Shown here: positions 1-9,084 of the stretch, one piece after another
How positions within the stretch are numbered: position 1 is the stretch's first letter
Layout of the letters: the number at the start of each line of letters is the position of its first letter
Source of the DNA: Chrysophaeum taylorii
Taxonomy: Eukaryota; Sar; Pelagophyceae; Pelagomonadales; Pelagomonadaceae
Direction: 5' to 3'
DNA length: 30,010 bases
NCBI GenBank assembly: GCA_029834535.1
Contig: JAQMWT010000494.1
Coordinates: 1 to 30,010, forward strand
Program-made: the position numbers and the translations under genes
The notes under the pieces: model-generated
What the model saw: only the letters and a program-made list of their open reading frames with translations
What the model was told of the DNA's origin: nothing
Database searches by the model: none

Positions 1-2
1 GA

Positions 3-907
3 AGTACTTTAGGACTGCAACGAGCGAACGAGTTGTGCGGGACGTCGTTTCGAGTCGTCCTTGCTCTTGACTCGTCAACAGCTGCCAACAAGGTTCATCA
101 GAAGAATTTTCCGAAGATACCTGTGGTCCAGCACACGCTCTGTGGACGATATGACTCGACCCTCCGGTTGATCAAGGCTTATTTGCCTGAAGCGGAATGG
201 TCATCGTCGATGTGTATAGCGTCTCCGCCCTGCGTTCATTCAGCACTCTGCAACTTGACATCCAGAGATGTTGGCAAGGGTGTTACGGCCACTAACTGGA
301 CGATGAAGTTGTGCAGGATGGCTGGTTTCATGATGTGGCTGATTGAACAGGAGGCGTCCATTATTTCGTATATAGCGCGCTTACACCCTTACGTGTACGT
401 CGTCAATTTTCATGATATCACACCTACTCTGATGAGCTCTCGCGTGCGATTGTTGGTTTCCAGTCACCCACTGCACTTGCAAGAGGCTCCGAAGACATGT
501 GTGAACATGCAACAAAAATTTGCTGCAGCTTTAGGTTATGCTCATGAACGCCACCTTCTCCAGCTGAATAATCTTGGCTCGTCCCGAGAAGCAACAGATA
601 CGGCTTCCACCGTTACGCGGGTTCCTCTTCGTTTAGGACCGCGTCGCTCGGACACTCAGCCTTTGACTCTCAAGATGACGGCCGAGTTGCTCACGATGCC
701 GGTGGATCATGATTGGGCTAGCTTGTATAAGACAGATTCGTTCAAACATTTAGCGTCTGTCGTCCCTCCAGATACTCTTGCGATTTTAGCCGTCGATCTG
801 CACAACTCCGTGACCAGAGGTTTCCGCCAAAGTGGTGAAGTCCTGCCGACCGCGTTGAGCCCGACAGATCGATCCTTGAGCAGCATTTACGAATCTCCGA
901 CACCACC
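3..907 (+). pseudogene. E1 polyprotein, region upstream of RT (5' partial)
   Basis: The frame is open from the left edge (codon phase from base 3) to about 870-905, where a frameshift moves the reading into the next segment. No retropepsin D-S/T-G motif can be seen. The last 90 residues align with the minus-strand element E2: both carry a PLTL(K/Q)M motif followed about 40 residues later by LHNS. It is therefore the linker between protease and RT in this family, and a CVNMQ motif near residue 155 is also shared. Left of that the two copies are too diverged to align by eye. The real start lies outside the window. Confidence 0.7.
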
Positions 908-1486
908 TTTCCTCACGTAGAGATTCCGCTGTTAAATACGCGCACTCGTGTCGTTAAGTGGGTGTCAAAGGATGATCTCCAGGATCCCACTAAATGGGAA
1001 CCGCTAGGAGTTCCTATGCTTCCGCTTCCAACAGATGCGCCGGGGACAGCGCATGCTTTTTCTGCTGCCCCCCCCCGACAATCAAAAGTGGACGTTCCGC
1101 CGGATCCTGAACCTGAACAGGAGCCGAAAGTAAGGAGCGAGCCGAGTGTGCGCGTCAAAGGTGAAAAGATCAATAAGAGCCACCCTGAGGTGAGGTTCAA
1201 ATACGAAGAAAAGTTCGATTTGCCATGGAAGGATGCGCCGCGCGATGCGGACGGTGTACCGTCACCGCAGATTCCCGAGCACGTCAAGGACAATGATGCG
1301 ATGAAAGTCGTAATTCCGACGAAGGAAGAAGTTGAAAAGGTTGTTCGAGATCTAGGAATTCCCGACAACCCGCATCTGGATGATGATGCGAAGATGATGT
1401 TGAGCCATTGCGTGCAATACGCGTGGGCTTTCTTTGATCCGATTATGAGACCCGTGGACTCGCCACCGGTTTCTCTACGCTTTAAA
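908..1486 (+). pseudogene. E1 pol, pre-RT segment
   Basis: This continues the E1 polyprotein in a new frame after the frameshift near 870-905. It contains a proline/charged linker and then a conserved block (CVQYAWAFFDPIMRPVDSP) that closely matches E2 (YSWAFFDDVMRPVDSPEVTL). It stops abruptly at TTT AAA (1481-1486), where SINE-1 is inserted. The same protein resumes in frame at 1857, so removing the SINE and one target duplication copy restores continuity at an exact codon boundary. No domain assignment is possible beyond homology to E2. Confidence 0.8.
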
Positions 1487-1851
1487 TACCCTTACCCTGA
1501 TCGCCGACTGCGGTTGCGATGGAGGACGGTGCCTCATGAATCCTGAGCCTTGCGAGGGCATCCGCCCTCCCGGCGTAGATTGGCACCTATTCGCCTCCCG
1601 GGCGGGCCGGTTGGCAGCCGGAACGTTCGCAGTGGGACGGGGTATGGCCGGGGGGCGAAGACGGAAGGTTATCGACGAGTTGGTTGTCAGTCACATCGCG
1701 GTCTCCTCGTCGCATGGCGACAAGCTTGATGGTCACTCTCCGCCGACCGACCTTTCGGCGCTCCTCGTCTACAGGCCCGTGATTCCGGATTGGCACCTGT
1801 CGGTCCGGCCTGGCTCCCATGCTCGGGAGAGGTCTGAAGTTAGTTAGTTAG
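1487..1851 (+). mobile_element. SINE-like element, copy 1 (about 365 bp)
   Basis: It is flanked by TTAAA at 1482-1486 and 1852-1856 and interrupts E1 pol. It begins with a head (ACCCTTACCCTGATCGCC) that is also present in copies 3 and 4. It ends with the LINE-like tail GGCCTGGCTCCCATGCTCGG...GAGAGGTCTGAAG and then GTTAGTTAGTTAG. The length of 360-368 bp is nearly constant in the three full-length copies. ORFs across it are accidental. I saw no clear tRNA-type A/B boxes, so the origin of the head (tRNA, 5S or LINE-derived) is open. Confidence 0.85.
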
Positions 1852-1856
1852 TTAAA

Positions 1857-2940
1857 GACGCAAACCCACGACCGATCAAGACGACGCCTTATAGGTTGAC
1901 GCCAGCAAAGCTCGAGTGTCTCAGAAAGCAGATCACTGAGTGGTGTCGCGATGGAGTCATCCGACCGGCGAACTCTCCGTGGGGATTCCCTGTACGGATG
2001 CTGCCTAAGAAGGGAGCCGAGGCCGGGACGTCGAATGCTTTTCGTGCTGCCGTTGACTTGCGTCAGCTCAATGATCAGCTGGTCAATGACAGTTGGCCGA
2101 ATATTCGGCAAGATGATGCTTTGGCTTTTCTTGCCATGCGCCGTTGGCGGACGTGCATTGATGTTCGATGGGGTTATCATAACTTACGTTTGGACGCCGC
2201 TGCTCAGGACGCTGTTACGATGGTTAGTCCACTTGGTGCCCATAGTTTCTTGCGCTTGCCTCTGGGAGTAAAAACAGCAGGAGCTCTCTTTTGTAAGCAG
2301 ATGGCTAGTGATTTTCCCACATGGATGTACAAGGACTTGGTCGCGTTTGTCGACGATATTATGATGGGATCGGATGAACTCCATCGACATTTACAAATTT
2401 TGATTGAAGTGTTGTGCCATTTAGCACAGCGAAGATATAGTTGACGAACTTCGAAGTTCCACCTCCTCAAGGATGAAATCGAGTTTTTGGGACATATTTC
2501 GACTCCGGAAGGCTTGAAGCCGAATCCCGAGACGTTAGAAGCGTTGCAGCAGATGCCGATTCCCGGTACGTTGCCCAATACGTCCCCGAAGACCCAGATT
2601 CGATCTTTCATTGGTATGAGCAACTATTGCCGCCGATATGTGAAGAATTATTCGAAGATAGTGGAGCCGCTTAGGCGATTGTGTCTTGAGGGCGTTAAGT
2701 TTGAATGGACGCCTGAGTGCCAAAAGGCATGGGACACGATCATCGAAGCGTTGGTGGATTCTCGTGGAGTTTATCATCCTGACTACGATCTTCCTTTTCA
2801 GATCCGCTCGGATGCTTCCAAGGATGGTCTGGGTGCGTATCTTTTTCAGCTCGTGGAAATCAAGGACGAAACCGGCAAGGTGTCTCGAGAGGAACGAGTA
2901 GTTGAGTATTGGAGCCGAGCTGTGCCGAAAGAAAGAGATG
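1857..2940 (+). pseudogene. E1 reverse transcriptase and start of RNase H
   Basis: RT landmarks appear in order: SPWGFPVRMLPKKG, AVDLRQLN, motif A with its aspartate (TCIDVRWGYHNLRL), motif B (RLPLGVKTAGALFCKQM), motif C (LVAFVDDIMMG; the catalytic pair is FVDD) and FLGHISTPEGL. RNase H begins with IRSDASKDGLGAYL and VVEYWSRAVPK. One TGA at 2442-2444 lies in frame just after motif C, at the position where E2 has GYSAK. The frame breaks near 2940. This is Ty3/gypsy pol (RNA-dependent DNA synthesis) and is inactive as it stands. Confidence 0.92.
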
Positions 2941-3695
2941 CGGAACTATGAGCCTCGCCGGCTAGAGCTACTGGCAGTTATTCTTTCTCTTGAGCATTTC
3001 CGCTCTTATATCGAAGGTCACAAGACGAGATCCTTGAAACAGATCATCGCAACTTGACCTTTTTACCGAAGGCGAAGCACTCGTCTGGGCAGTTGGCTCG
3101 ATGGGCGATGCGGCTCGCCAATTTTGATCCTGAGTTGGGTTACAAGCCAGGGAAGTCGCCGGGAATGAGCATCCCTGACTGTCTCTCTCGCAATCCTATA
3201 GATCATGTCATCGAGACGGACGAGTTTGGTGAGCCCTTGAACCACGCGTATCTAGTGTGCCGAGAACTCCCTCGTTCTGTTGATGATGAAGGAGTACCTT
3301 TACCTGGGTGCCATGTCATTGTGTCGTTTGTTACGACTGAGTTGCCTGTGGAGGAAGAGAAAGAAGACCTCGATGATCCGATGCAATTGGTCACGTCTCA
3401 TGCTACGAAACAACGTCAGAAGCAACGACTTCAGACCCAGCCTAGTAGTTTCCGTGATGCCGATGATTACCAAGAGTACATCGACAAGATTCCGGATAAT
3501 TTGACCTTGGAAGAGATAGCCAAAGCGCAGATCACTAATGCTACTTCCGAGGACATTCGTTGTCGCATGGCTCAGGGCCATTCTCTTCGTCGGTACGGAG
3601 CCAATTATCGCTATCAAGTGGTGAAAGGAGTTCTCTACCGTGCCGCACCCGACTTGCACCCGATGATAGAGTCGCACCCCGAACTTTACGGACGC
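2941..3695 (+). pseudogene. E1 RNase H remainder and connection region
   Basis: RNase H continues over two frames. NYEPRRLELLAV and FRSYIEGHKT lie in one, and after a shift near 3020 TDHRNLTFL, QLARWAMRLANFD, ELGYKPGKS and IPDCLSRNP follow in another. These match the usual RNase H end of Ty3/gypsy elements (ELLAV, TDH, RW, PG and LSR signatures). An acidic connector rich in E, D and Q leads to the integrase. The frame shifts again near 3690 in the sequence encoding the HHCC zinc finger. Confidence 0.88.
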
Positions 3696-4847
3696 GCATC
3701 ATCCGATTGCACCATGACACACCTCTCAATGGTGGTCATATGGGTCGTCAAAGTACAGTGCAGTCGATACTTGAACGTTTTTGGTGGCCCCATATGTCTA
3801 ATGAGGTGGGTGCTTACATTGCTGGTTGCATAGTGTGCAAGAAAGCTCGTACGCCTCAACCAAAGAGAGCAGGTCTGCTTCAGCAACCGGTGTATGATGG
3901 TGATTGTGTCGTACTTTGTATGGATTTGTTTGGACCTTTGCCCAGTGCTGGTCCCGAGACATATCTAATCGTCTTTTTTGATCCATTTTCTCATTTCTTG
4001 ATTCTCGACGTACTACACCATAAGACTGCTGAGTCAATCCTCGAGTCTTTTGTCGCGAATATATTACAAAAAGGCTATCTACCTCAGAGGATTCGCACCG
4101 ACAATGGGAAAGAGTTCGTCAACAAGTTGATGGAAGAGTTTTGTCATATTTTCAATGTTCGGTATAGTACCACGATTCCGTATCATGCTCAGACTAATCC
4201 GGCTGAAAAGGTCAACCGCTTTATCAAAGCTTTCCTCCGTGCGTGCCTTCAAAACCGCAAGATCACGGAATGGCCCGAATTCGCGGACTACATTGCATTC
4301 TGTTATAATCGCAAATTTATTCCGGGGACTCGGATCTCACCTTTCATGCTTCGTCTTAACCGGCAGCCTGTATTGCCAACCGATTACACAATCATGGATC
4401 TTGATGTCCGCCGCCTGCCGGAAACTCGCTCCGATGTTGTGGCAGAGACTCGCGAGAGGCTGAAGTTCTACACCGCTACGGTGAACGAAGCTCGTGAGAA
4501 GGTTCTTCGTAAACGACGTCTCGCCTATAATGCGGACCATGTTGATGTGGAGTATGAAGAAGGTTCACATGTTCTGCTCTACATCCCTTTTCTCCAAAAC
4601 AAGCTTCGACCGGAATGGCGCGGCCCATGCGTTATTTTGGAACGCTTGTCCCCGGTCACTTACAGGGTTGAGTCTCTTGATTCTCCTCCCGAACGCCGCT
4701 GTGTTCATGTTAGTCAGATTACCCCTGTGATGGTTTCTCCAGTGGTCGATCGAGCTGTGCCCAAGCCCAAGGAGACCTTTCGGGATGATTACAAGCATGG
4801 TAAGTTCGTTATCTTTCGGATTCCGGATAATAAACGGTCCGGTTGGC
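3696..4847 (+). pseudogene. E1 integrase (DDE) with GPY/F-like module
   Basis: The N-terminal zinc finger is LHHDTPLNGGHMG followed about 30 residues later by CIVCKKAR (HHCC). The catalytic triad can be read as D in CMDLFGPLP, D in RTDNGKEFVNK and E in NPAEKVNRFIKAF. The chain continues through FIPGTRISPFMLR and a GPY/F-like stretch (EWRGPCVILERLSPVTYRVE) to KHGKFVIFR. It is one uninterrupted frame of roughly 380 codons, the best preserved part of E1. It is cut after GWR at 4844-4847, where the miniature LTR element is inserted. The domain joins element cDNA to target DNA. Confidence 0.92.
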
Positions 4848-4918
4848 GAAAGCACAGGGGTATATATAGGCTCGGGCACTCGCACGTACCAGGACCGGCA
4901 ATCCTACCCACACCTTTA

Positions 4919-4930
4919 GGTTATGGGCCC
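4919..4930 (+). promoter_or_regulatory. Primer-binding site, half-tRNA (initiator Met) type, in the miniature element
   Basis: GGTTATGGGCCC lies immediately after the first short LTR. It matches the core of the primer-binding site known from Drosophila copia, which pairs with the anticodon arm of initiator tRNA-Met rather than the 3' CCA end. The same word follows the LTR ends at 24883 and 28281. Confidence 0.75.
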
Positions 4931-5033
4931 TTGAAGCGCTCGAGGTGGTTCGCGCGCTCGAATCCGCCCCACCGCTGCGCCGCAAGGAGTGTGTGAGTGT
5001 CTACGAAGCAGTCGCCGTCGCCAACTGCAGGAG

Positions 5034-5260
5034 CCCCATCGTCTAGCACACACACTAGACCCCCCTCATCTGGGCGCTCGCACTTACCAGGACCGGGTTT
5101 TCATCTTAAGCAGATGGGTTCATCTTAAGCAGATGGCGTCGTCGTCTGCTGGGTCACACTAGACCCCCCTCATATGGGCGCTCGCACTTACCAGGACCGG
5201 GTGTTCATCTTAAGCAGATGGGTTCATCTTAAGCAGATGGCGTCGTCGTCTGCTGGGTCC
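5034..5260 (+). repeat. Internal duplication in the miniature LTR element
   Basis: A segment of about 107 bp (CACACTAGACCCCCCTCAT...GGGCGCTCGCACTTACCAGGACCGGG...CAGATGGCGTCGTCGTCTGCTGGGTC) occurs twice in tandem, from about 5048 and from 5155. Each copy holds a doubled TTCATCTTAAGCAGATGG word. A third, shorter version lies in the second interior near 5445-5545. Confidence 0.75.
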
Positions 5261-5677
5261 CCACCGTCTCGCATACATGCTTGACTCGCCCCAGATGTTC
5301 ACGTTTCACTATGATGGGGAAGCACAGGGGTATATATAGCCCCGGGCACTCGCACACACCAGGAGCGGCATTCCTACCCTCACCTTTTGCCTTCGAAGCA
5401 GTTGCCGTCGCCAACTGCTGGAGCCCCATCGTCTAGCACACACACTAGACCCCCCTCATCTGGGCGGTTTCACTTACCAGGACCGGATGTTCATCTCCGA
5501 CGCAGATGTTCATCTTAAGCAGATGGCGTCGTCGTCTGCTGGGTCCCCACCGTCTCGCATACATGCTTGACTCGCCCCAGATGTTCACGTTTCACTATGA
5601 TGGGGAAGCACAGGGGTACATATAGCCCCGGGCACTCGCACACACCAGGACCGGCATTCCTACCCTCACCTTATGGC

Positions 5678-6337
5678 AAGAAGATTTAAGTCGGTGAAGT
5701 TTATGAACCCTATGATTTTGTGTTGGCACCTATTCGCCTCCCGGGCGGGCCGGTTGGCAGCCGGAACGTTCGCAGTGGGACGGGGTATGGCCGGGGGGCG
5801 ACGACGGAAGGTTATCGACGAGTTGGTTGTCAGTCATATCGCGGTCTCCTCGTCGCATGGCGACAAGCTTGATGGTCACTCTCCGCCGACCGACCTTTCG
5901 GCGCTCCTCGTCTACAGGCCCGTGATTCCGGACTGGCTCCTGTCGGTCCGGCCTGGCTCCCATGCTCGGGAGAGGTCTGAAGTTAGTTAGTTAGTTATGA
6001 TTTTGTGAATGATCGAGTCGCTTTGCATTTCTATGCTGATCTCGGTCCCCATGACAAGGATTCTTATTACAAGCCTACTTCACATCTCTCTACTCGCAAG
6101 CTTAAGCCGGAATACAAGGACGTGGACGGTCGCAGTTTCACCGACAAGACCAAGGTCAACAACAGTACCACTCCTGGTGTCACCGACTTCGCCCCGCATG
6201 AGATCGATGTGTTGATTCCTAAGTTCACTTTACGTGGCGGACGCGTTCCTGACCCTGTCGTTGAACGTGCCTACAAGAAGATTCGTTCTCGAGATGCTCA
6301 TTCAGCCAAGGCTCGTGCTTCTCGCCGGACTCGCTGA
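5678..6337 (+). pseudogene. E1 pol C-terminal domain, downstream of integrase
   Basis: After the TRIM the protein resumes as KKI-stop-VGEVYEPYDF, is split by SINE-2, and continues NDRVALHFYADLGP, KLKPEYKDVDGRSFT and HEIDVLIPKF to a TGA at 6335-6337. Every block has a counterpart in E2 (VAEVYEEYDHDNDTVALHYY and following). The conserved domain follows the GPY/F module, where other Ty3 elements may carry a chromodomain. The TAA near 5687 sits where E2 has tyrosine. The domain is not one I can name; a Tudor/chromo-like reader is possible. Confidence 0.8.
5723..5995 (+). mobile_element. SINE-like element, copy 2 (5'-truncated)
   Basis: It is flanked by a 12-bp target duplication TATGATTTTGTG (5711-5722 and 5996-6007). 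It starts about 95 bp inside the copy 1 sequence at TTGGCACCTATTCGCC and ends with the same tail plus GTTA repeats. Truncation at the 5' end with a variable target duplication is the signature of target-primed reverse transcription. It splits the E1 C-terminal domain. Confidence 0.9.
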
Positions 6338-6367
6338 GGGCAGCTCGTGTTCTCACCAGGGGTGTCC

Positions 6368-6703
6368 TGTGGCGACAACTCCTGACCGCTAAGGCGTAAC
6401 CCCCCCTCTCTCGAGGCTTGATACCCGTTCAACGGGACACCTTTCCCGATCTTGTTAGTGACATCATACCTATCTTTTGTGAGAAGCATTCTTGCTGTAT
6501 TCTTGTAGTTTCCTTGCTATCATATTCCATCTCTCCATCTTGTGGAGAGGCTTGGTGAGCGTGAGCAAGGTGTGTGGCGAGCATACCCGACCCCGAGTCC
6601 GTGTTTTCCTCGTTCAGTGAGGTCTAGGACGAGTCGGTGAGTACCCCCTTTGTCACCCGGGGGTCGGGAAGGTTTTTCTGTGCCGCCATACCGCCCATAC
6701 ACA
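6368..6703 (+). repeat. Putative 3' LTR of E1
   Basis: It starts TGTGGCGACAACTCC and ends CCATACACA (TG...CA, 336 bp), almost the length of the E2 LTR (332-333 bp). It is preceded by ACCAGGGGTGTCC, which resembles the tract before the E2 3' LTR (AGCAGAGGGCACC). Inside, TTCTTGCTGTATTCTTG...CTTGCTAT resembles TTTTCTTGCTGTCTTCTTGCTAT in the E2 LTR. The 5' partner is outside the window, so the edges are inferred. Confidence 0.5.
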
Positions 6704-6753
6704 CTTTTATTCCGCTATAACTGGGTCGTGCCCTGAAGTTTTCGTAGTAATTC

Positions 6754-7089
6754 CTATGCCATCATCGGCAAAGGGCAGCTCGCTCGGAAATATCTCAAAA
6801 TCTTGAGGCAGTACTCCTTGTTCAGTCGTCGTAGTCGTCGAACCACTGAACCGCACTCATCATCGTCGATAGCCCAACGTAAATAAAAAGACGCTGGATG
6901 ATCGAGATCCTTACACACGCCTTCGTACTTTTTAGACTGTTCTCGGAAAATCGGTGCGACTGTGTCGCGCAGGCTCACCGGCAGCAGGTACCGCAGCTTT
7001 TCCATGCTAAAATGGTATTCGGCTAGCGTACTCATCACCGCGCCCGCATCTAAATCGAACTGGTCCTGATCGCGTCCGTCAAGAACCAA
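6754..7089 (-). CDS. Hypothetical protein fragment, unknown function
   Basis: This minus-strand frame of at least 111 codons ends at a stop near 6754. The same frame stays open upstream of 7089 for about 15 more codons without an evident start. The product is mixed and not low-complexity, with segments such as LRYLLPVSLRDTVAPIFREQ and SFYLRWAIDDDECGSVVRR. It is charged, probably helical, and has no membrane segment or catalytic motif that I recognise. It lies just outside the putative E1 LTR, with modular repeats on the other side. It could be a host gene fragment or gag-like debris. Confidence 0.35.
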   Translation of the reverse strand: MVLDGRDQDQFDLDAGAVMSTLAEYHFSMEKLRYLLPVSLRDTVAPIFREQSKKYEGVCKDLDHPASFYLRWAIDDDECGSVVRRLRRLNKEYCLKILRYFRASCPLPMMA

Positions 7090-7468
7090 TTTAAACGTTT
7101 CAGTCTTTAATCCGGGGCGGTTTGTCTCGTCATCCCGGGCCGCGCGGCGGTCCGCAATCGCTCTCCACGAAGGGGCGAGCCACGACGCGGTTTACCGCGA
7201 GAAAAACCGGAAGACGTCCTAAGCAGTCTTGCGTCCTATAGGTAATTTCTCTTTCTGGCACGTAAAAAGAAAATACGGAAGACTGACAGGACACACACAG
7301 ACACACAGACGTGACGCACATTGAACTTCCCGTTTTTCGCGATCCGTTTAGTATGCAATGTACTGATATACTGAGCTGGCGACGACGGTTTCGCGCACGC
7401 ATTAATCACCCGAAGAGCTTTGGCAAACACCCTCTCTTCGAGAGGGCTAGTTTTCAACCAAAGGATAT
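7090..7468. other. Stretch without a supported gene
   Basis: Short frames occur on both strands but none has recognisable content. A short CA-rich run (ACACACACAGACACACAGACG) lies near 7290-7310. No terminal repeats or target duplications were identified. Confidence 0.5.
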
Positions 7469-7534
7469 CCTGTTGATGGAATCAACAGCTTCGAATCGAA
7501 TCCTGTTGGTGGAATCAACAGCTACGAACCGAAT
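7469..7534 (+). repeat. 33-bp tandem repeat, two copies, each a hairpin
   Basis: The units at 7469-7501 and 7502-7534 differ at a few bases (CCTGTTGATGGAATCAACAG... and CCTGTTGGTGGAATCAACAG...). The first contains the inverted repeat CTGTTGAT / ATCAACAG around a 3-nt loop. The pair abuts the start of repeat block 1. Confidence 0.85.
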
Positions 7535-7861
7535 AATTGGTCCGACCGTCCACCCAACATATAGAAAAATTAAATAGTCATCCGTCCGACCACCCAACAT
7601 AAAGAAAAATGAAATAGTCATGTTGGGTTGAAGCTTAAAGTATCTTGCCGATCTTGGCATATCTTGCGTGCTTGCCCCGGAGAAATGATGGCGACGCCTC
7701 CTGGGACGAGCCGCGGCGTCTCGTGCCTAAAGAGCGCCGCGACACCGAGGGACGCGCGCGGCTTGCGCGGCACCGCCCGAACGAAGCTGAGAAGCAGCAG
7801 AAGCAGCAGAAGCACCGCGACCTCGACGCGGACCAAGACCGACATCGCGTGGGAGCGTGCG

Positions 7862-8032
7862 GCAAGACTAGGAAAAGGAGCGCGACCGAGCGCGAGAGCG
7901 TCGTGCTACCGCGCGGCCGCAACACGAGGAAGAGCAACGCGACCGAGCGCGAGAGCGTCGTGCTACCGGGCAGCCGCAACGGTAGGAAAAGGACCGCGAG
8001 CGCGCGCGACAGCGTCGTGCTACCGCGCCGCC
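7862..8032 (+). repeat. 57-bp tandem repeat, three copies
   Basis: The units at 7862-7918, 7919-7975 and 7976-8032 share the core GCGACCGAGCGCGAGAGCGTCGTGCTACCG. The period is exactly 19 codons, so a plus frame of 151 codons (7645-8100) runs through all three. The same array recurs at 12253-12423. Whether the frame is translated is unknown. Confidence 0.9.
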
Positions 8033-8161
8033 GCAACATTATTGAAAGCTACCGCGCGGCCCCAACACTCTTGAAATGGAACCTTCCACCGTCCGTCTAA
8101 TATTGTCGGAGTGTGAAATGGAACGTTCCACATTCGTCTAGTATTCCTCCGTAGGAAGTAG

Positions 8162-8521
8162 CTAACTAACTAACTTCAGACCTCTCCCGAGCATGGGAGC
8201 CAGGCCGGACCGACAGGAGCCAGTCCGGAATCACGGGCCTGTAGACGAGGAGCGCCGAAAGGTCGGTCGGCGGAGAGTGACCATCAAGCTTGTCGCCATG
8301 CGACGAGGAGACCACGATGTGACTGACAACCAACTCGTCGATAACCTTCTTCGCCCCCCGGCCATACCCCGTCCCACTGCGAACGTTCCGGCTGCCAACC
8401 GGCCCGCCCGGGAGGCGAATAGGTGCCAACCTACGCCGGGAGGGCGGATGCCCTCGCAAGGCTCAGGATTCATGAGGCACCGTCCTCCAGCGCAACCGCA
8501 GTCGGCGATCAGGGTAAGGGA
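8162..8521 (-). mobile_element. SINE-like element, copy 3 (360 bp)
   Basis: This is the full-length form in reverse orientation: the tail CTAACTAACTAACTTCAGACC lies at the left and the head GGCGATCAGGGTAAGGG at the right. It is flanked by AAGTAG (8156-8161 and 8522-8527). The homologous block 2 has the uninterrupted sequence at 12541-12565 with a single AAGTAG (12547-12552), a pre-insertion site that proves the insertion boundaries. Confidence 0.93.
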
Positions 8522-9084
8522 AAGTAGAACCGATGGAAAGCGCCGAAGAAATGATGGTGACCCCGAGCCCACCATCCGCACCCACCGTCCGTCTACTATT
8601 GTCGGAGTATGAAATGGAACGTTCCACATTCGTCTATGAAATGGAACGTTCCACGTTTGAGCAAAGGTTGAAATTAAATGTTCAATGAAGCTTGAAACCG
8701 TTCGACGGTCCAGAAATTGCAAGAATGCCGCGAAGAACTGGTCGTGACGCCTCACAAAGTACAACCGATGGGAAGCGCCGAAGAAATGATGCCGAACCCC
8801 CAGGTGACCGTCCGTCTGTCCGTCCGACAGCCTCGTGCTACCGCGCGGCCGCAACACTATTGAAAGCTACCGCGCGGCCGCAACACCCTTGAAATGGAAG
8901 GTTCCACCGTCCGTCTACTATTGTCGGAGTATGAAATGGAACGTTCCACGTTTGAGCAAAGGCTGAAAAATTCAAAAATTGAAAGATACCATGGAATGCC
9001 ACGAATAACTCGTCGTGACGCCTCACAAAGTACAACCGATGGAAAGCGCCGAAGAAATGATGCCGACCCCCAGGCATATCGCAC

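Larger units (their letters stand above)
4848..5673 (+). mobile_element. Miniature LTR element (TRIM/SMART-like), tandem form with three about 70-bp LTRs
   Basis: Three copies of a GC-rich segment of about 70 bp lie at 4848-4918, 5319-5388 and 5605-5673 (AGCACAGGGGTA(T/C)ATATAG...CCGGGCACTCGCAC...CCTAC...CACCTT). Each contains a TATA-like TATATATAG or TACATATAG. The first is followed directly by a copia-type half-tRNA primer-binding site. Copies 2 and 3 are preceded by the purine run GATGGGG. The interiors (about 400 and 216 bp) are related and hold no ORF. TGGC flanks the unit (4844-4847 and 5674-5677), and it lies inside E1 pol. Exact LTR edges are uncertain because canonical TG/CA ends are not visible. 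Confidence 0.7.
1..6703 (+). mobile_element. Ty3/gypsy LTR retrotransposon E1 (5' end beyond window, decayed, nested insertions)
   Basis: Pol domains run in the order pre-RT, RT, RNase H, integrase, C-terminal domain, which is the Ty3/gypsy order (copia places integrase before RT). Gag and the 5' LTR lie left of the window. The frame is broken by at least four frameshifts (near 870-905, 2940, 3020 and 3690) and two in-frame stops (TGA at 2442-2444 and TAA near 5687). Three later insertions split it at 1487-1851, 4848-5673 and 5723-5995. The proteins match those of the minus-strand element at 14636-24309 domain by domain but are clearly diverged, so the two are separate families or old relatives. 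The 3' boundary rests on a putative LTR at 6368-6703. Confidence 0.9.
7535..9080 (+). repeat. Modular GC-rich repeat element, block 1
   Basis: The block opens with AATTGGTCCGACC...ACCCAACATATAGAAAAATTAAATAGTCAT, duplicated in tandem with about a 40-bp period to 7620. The next roughly 540 bp (7621-8160) match 12012-12552 with only about ten differences. It then becomes a mosaic of short recurring modules: GTGCTACCGCGCGGCCGCAACAC; CCGTCCGTCTACTATTGTCGGAGTATG; the 12-bp palindrome TGGAACGTTCCA (8119, 8615, 8642 and 8937); ACCGATGGAAAGCGCCGAAG; and GTTTGAGCAAAGG. SINE-3 is inserted at 8162-8521. Long frames on both strands here are probably GC-driven. No transposase or terminal inverted repeat was found. 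Confidence 0.8.

Noticed and set aside
1587..1847. Small ORFs inside the SINE copies (also 5730-5990, 8166-8459, 20178-20450)
   Set aside because: They lie wholly within non-coding SINE-like sequence and vary between copies.
7469..7534. CRISPR-like array from short spaced repeats
   Set aside because: Only two contiguous 33-bp units without spacers; the context is eukaryotic repeats.
7635..8039. Minus-strand 134-codon frame (and its twin at 12026-12430)
   Set aside because: It is complementary to the GC-rich 57-bp array and open in several frames on both strands, so openness is no evidence of coding.
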